Shown piece by piece: positions 6,485 through 9,098 of a stretch of DNA of 9,098 bases; the first letter of the stretch is position 1, and every line of letters begins with the position of its first letter. The DNA is from an uncultured Saprospiraceae bacterium (lineage in GTDB: Bacteria; Bacteroidota; Bacteroidia; Chitinophagales; Saprospiraceae): NCBI GenBank assembly GCA_937959375.1, contig CALGLS010000435.1:1-9098 (forward strand). Direction: 5' to 3'. The notes under the pieces were generated by a model that ran no database searches, was not told the origin of the DNA, and saw only the letters and a program-made list of their open reading frames with translations. The position numbers and the translations under genes are program-made.

Positions 6485-7846
6485 TTACGCTAGTTTCTTA
6501 ATGATATCAGCAAGTAATAATTTTTCCTGCGTTCCTTCTGTCATATTTTTTAGCGTAAGCAAACCACTCTCCATTTCTTCACTACCAATTAGAAGCGTGT
6601 AAGGCACCCCTCGTTTATTCGCGTAGGTCATTTGCTTTTTCATTTTAGCAGGAGAAGGGTATAGGTCGGAATTGATTCCAGCTTTGCGCAACTCATTCAA
6701 ACATTTGAATGCGTGTTGGTGTGTTGTATCATCAAAAGCAATGAGTAATACCTCCAATCCTGAATCAAACTTAGTTGGAAAAATATCCATCTCTGTCATT
6801 ACATCATAGATACGCGCAGCTCCAAAAGAAACACCAACGCCAGAAACATCTTTCAAACCAAAAGAACCAGTCAGATCATCATAACGACCACCTCCACCAA
6901 TACTTCCCATTTTAATATCCTTCTGAGCTTCAACGGAAGTATCCACCGCTACTTCAAAAATACAGCCGGTATAATAACTCAAACCTCTGGCAAGTGTAAT
7001 ATCAAACTCCACTTTATTGCTTGGCGTATAGGTATCAAAATAATTGTGAAAAGCTTCTAGTTCTTCAATTCCTTTCAATCCTGTGGGACTGTCTTTAAAA
7101 ATTTCTTTCAAAGGAGCCAATTCCTTTATATCCAACACGGATTCAATGGTTGCGATAGCTTCATCAGAAATACCGCGGCCAGACAAGTCTTTGCGTACTC
7201 CCTCTATTCCAATTTTATCTAGCTTATCAATCGCCATGGTCATGTCCATAAATTGATCCGCGATACCTGCCGCTTCCGCAATTCCTTCCAATACTTTTCT
7301 GTTGTTGATTTTGATGACCGTTTTTATACCAAGTGCCGCAAACACCTCATCGTAAATTTGCACCAACTCCGCTTCATACATTAACGAATCGGAACCCACC
7401 ACATCTACATCACATTGGTAGAATTCTTGGTAACGACCTTTTTGTGGTCGGTCAGCCCGCCAAACGGGTTGTATTTGATAACGCTTAAACGGGAAGGAAA
7501 TCAAGTTCTGATTCATCACAACAAAGCGAGCGAATGGAACCGTTAAATCATAACGCAAACCACGTTTCGAAATAGAACTCACCAGTTTTTTTGAATCACC
7601 TGCTTCTAGTGCCGCCTTATCTGCTTTCGCAAGATAGTCGCCATTGTTCAAAACTTTAAAAAGTAATTTATCTCCTTCTTCACCGTACTTGCCGGTGAGG
7701 GTAGAAAGGCTTTCCATAACCGGAGTTTCCAAAGGTTGGTAGCCATATTTTATGAAGGTACGTCGAATGGTATCAAAGATGTAGTTTCTTTTGATCACCT
7801 CTTCGGGCGCAAAGTCGCGAGTACCTTTTGGTATGCTTGGTTTCAT
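6485..7846 (-). CDS. hisS: Histidyl-tRNA synthetase
   Basis: Class II aminoacyl-tRNA synthetase that attaches histidine to tRNA(His) in the cytoplasm; normally a homodimer. The 453-residue protein starts KPSIPKGTRDFAPEE, the usual HisRS opening. Motif 2 is FKRYQIQPVWRADRPQKGRY (120-139) with Arg130, continuing QEFYQCDVD. The HisRS-specific histidine-A motif LARGLSYYTGCIFE (285-298) carries the catalytic Arg287, and histidine-B is GSIGGGGRYDDL (314-325). Motif 3 is GVGVSFGAARI (336-346). The anticodon-binding domain fills about 363-453 (EVLLIAFDD, then INSDLYPSPAKMKKQMTYAN). All key residues are present, and length is normal for the family. The ATG lies three residues before the conserved N-terminal motif, so the start is secure. 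It lies 73 bp after pheS with no TAnnTTTG element between them, which suggests co-transcription. Confidence 0.97.
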   Translation of the reverse strand: MKPSIPKGTRDFAPEEVIKRNYIFDTIRRTFIKYGYQPLETPVMESLSTLTGKYGEEGDKLLFKVLNNGDYLAKADKAALEAGDSKKLVSSISKRGLRYDLTVPFARFVVMNQNLISFPFKRYQIQPVWRADRPQKGRYQEFYQCDVDVVGSDSLMYEAELVQIYDEVFAALGIKTVIKINNRKVLEGIAEAAGIADQFMDMTMAIDKLDKIGIEGVRKDLSGRGISDEAIATIESVLDIKELAPLKEIFKDSPTGLKGIEELEAFHNYFDTYTPSNKVEFDITLARGLSYYTGCIFEVAVDTSVEAQKDIKMGSIGGGGRYDDLTGSFGLKDVSGVGVSFGAARIYDVMTEMDIFPTKFDSGLEVLLIAFDDTTHQHAFKCLNELRKAGINSDLYPSPAKMKKQMTYANKRGVPYTLLIGSEEMESGLLTLKNMTEGTQEKLLLADIIKKLA

Positions 7847-7919
7847 AACGGAATGACAGTGTCAGTTTTATTGGCAATTACAGTTTAACTACTGCTTCTC
7901 GCGTTTTTACTGACTGGTT

Positions 7920-8957
7920 TTAAATTGCGGAAGTAAATTGTTTTAGGAAGCGTACATCGTTTTCGAAAAGTAGTCGAATGTCCGTGATTTTGTACAACAT
8001 CATTGCCTGACGTTCGATTCCCATACCGAATGCAAATCCAGTATATTTTTCAGAATCGATATCACAGTTTTCTAATACTTTTGGATCCACCATTCCACAT
8101 CCCATGATTTCTACCCAACCGGTATATTTACAAACGTTGCAACCTTTGGTATCACAGATAAAGCAAGAGACATCCATCTCAGCACTTGGCTCTGTAAATG
8201 GGAAATAAGATGGACGTAAACGAATTTTAGTTTGTGGACCATACATCTCCTGTGCAAAATAAAGCAGCGTTTGCTTCATATCTGCGAAGGAGACATTTTC
8301 GTCAACGTACAAACCTTCTACCTGATGGAATTGACAATGCGCACGCGCAGAGATCGTTTCATTTCGATAAACACGACCAGGAGCGATAATTCGAATCGGC
8401 GGTTTTTGATATTTCATGGTACGTGCCTGCACAGATGAGGTATGCGTTCGTAGCAACATAGAGGTACTGTCCTTTAAATAGAACGTATCCTGCATATCAC
8501 GTGCGGGGTGATCTTCTGGCGTATTCATGGCAGAGAAGTTGTGCCAATCGTCTTCGATCTCACGATCTTCCGCAACCTTGAATCCAATTCTTCCGAAAAT
8601 ATCTATGATTTTATTTTGGGTAACGCTGATAGGGTGGCGGCTACCTAATTCTTCAACGACAGCAGGAGCAGTGAGGTCAATATCACCAGCCGTTGCTTCA
8701 TCAGCAGCAGATTCCGCACGTTCTTTTAAAGCATTGAATTTTGCCTCAGCTACACTCTTTGCTTGGTTAACCAACTGACCGTATGCCTTCTTCTCTTCAT
8801 TAGGGATATTACGCATTTCACCCATGAGTGGCTTTATCTGATTCTTTGTTCCCAGATATTGAATACGGAAGGCCTCTACCTCTTCTTTAGTCTGTGGCGT
8901 TGCAGACTCAATCTCTGCTATAATTTGCTTTACTTTTTCGAATATTTCTGCTGACAT
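7920..8957 (-). CDS. pheS: Phenylalanyl-tRNA synthetase alpha subunit
   Basis: Catalytic alpha chain of the alpha2-beta2 PheRS, which charges tRNA(Phe) with phenylalanine; pheT is not in the window. Numbering is from the chosen start (345 residues, a normal length). Residues 1-95 form the N-terminal coiled-coil arm. The class II core begins at GSRHPIS (105-111). Motif 2 is PGRVYRNETISARAHCQFHQ (193-212), and FPFTEPSAEMDV (252-263) lies in the active-site core. A four-cysteine cluster CFIC-DTKG-CNVC (265-276) precedes GWVEIMGCGMVDP. Motif 3 is GFAFGMGIERQAMMLYKITD (307-326). The ATG at 8957 is preferred to an in-frame TTG at 9023: the protein then begins at the usual place for PheS, and a promoter -7 element lies inside the longer version. 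It is the first gene of a probable pheS-hisS unit. Confidence 0.96.
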   Translation of the reverse strand: MSAEIFEKVKQIIAEIESATPQTKEEVEAFRIQYLGTKNQIKPLMGEMRNIPNEEKKAYGQLVNQAKSVAEAKFNALKERAESAADEATAGDIDLTAPAVVEELGSRHPISVTQNKIIDIFGRIGFKVAEDREIEDDWHNFSAMNTPEDHPARDMQDTFYLKDSTSMLLRTHTSSVQARTMKYQKPPIRIIAPGRVYRNETISARAHCQFHQVEGLYVDENVSFADMKQTLLYFAQEMYGPQTKIRLRPSYFPFTEPSAEMDVSCFICDTKGCNVCKYTGWVEIMGCGMVDPKVLENCDIDSEKYTGFAFGMGIERQAMMLYKITDIRLLFENDVRFLKQFTSAI

Positions 8958-8980
8958 AATTTCTTGTTTTGTGGAAGCTG

Positions 8981-8988
8981 CAAAGGTA
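8981..8988 (-). promoter_or_regulatory. Candidate Bacteroidota -7 promoter element for pheS-hisS
   Basis: The minus strand reads TACCTTTG, an exact TAnnTTTG match, 23 bases before the pheS ATG. This would give a very short leader. No clear -33 TTG is seen at the usual spacing. The remaining 110 bases to the window edge (8989-9098) hold no recognised gene or hairpin. Confidence 0.5.
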
Positions 8989-9098
8989 ATAAAAAAGATG
9001 TTTAGGTTCCAGTCTACTGTCAATCTCTCTTTGTACGGTCTTTTTTGGGTTTAGAACACCATTTTTAGGGAAATAATTTACGAAAAGGTGAAAAATTT

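Noticed and set aside
7847..7919. A separate promoter for hisS
   Set aside because: No TAnnTTTG match on the minus strand in this 73-bp gap.
8527..8954. Plus-strand open frames opposite pheS
   Set aside because: Antisense shadows of conserved PheS sequence with no family resemblance.
1..9098. Hidden novel system such as a CRISPR array, toxin-antitoxin pair, defence island, prophage or insertion sequence
   Set aside because: The genes are recognisable housekeeping and cell-wall enzymes, and no spacer-repeat arrays, transposase, integrase or terminal repeats of mobile elements were seen.

Overview
This window is an ordinary chromosomal stretch from a member of the Bacteroidota. Three things point there. 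The proteins resemble Bacteroidota homologues. The sequence is moderately AT-rich, with A-rich rather than Shine-Dalgarno-like leaders. Copies of the phylum's characteristic -7 promoter element TAnnTTTG sit just upstream of several genes. I cannot name the genus; the PheS N-terminus looks loosely Chitinophagia-like, which is only an impression.

Layout: a single plus-strand gene (31-1326) encodes an FMN-dependent alpha-hydroxy acid oxidase, closest by motif to lactate 2-monooxygenase. It converges on five minus-strand genes that fill the rest of the window. The convergence point (1327-1563) holds a strong symmetrical terminator bracketed by a separate 15-bp inverted repeat. In transcription order from the right edge, the minus-strand genes are pheS (phenylalanyl-tRNA synthetase alpha), hisS (histidyl-tRNA synthetase), gatA (amidotransferase subunit A, with a TTG start), a short MltD-like lytic transglycosylase, and a longer MltD-like lytic transglycosylase with several LysM modules.

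Functionally there are three blocks. pheS, hisS and gatA all charge or correct tRNAs. pheS and hisS are 73 bp apart with no visible promoter between them and are probably co-transcribed. gatA follows after 211 bp containing a repeat-rich leader. The two transglycosylases are tandem paralogues of peptidoglycan-cleaving enzymes, each with a signal peptide and each apparently with its own promoter. The oxidase is metabolically unrelated to the others.

I found no mobile element, CRISPR array, tRNA/rRNA gene, phage gene or defence system, and nothing I would call a new biological system. The observations most worth a second look are the tandem transglycosylase pair, in which one copy lacks the C-terminal LysM modules and has altered motif residues, the forced TTG start of gatA, the repeat-rich gatA leader, and the inverted repeat around the convergent terminator.
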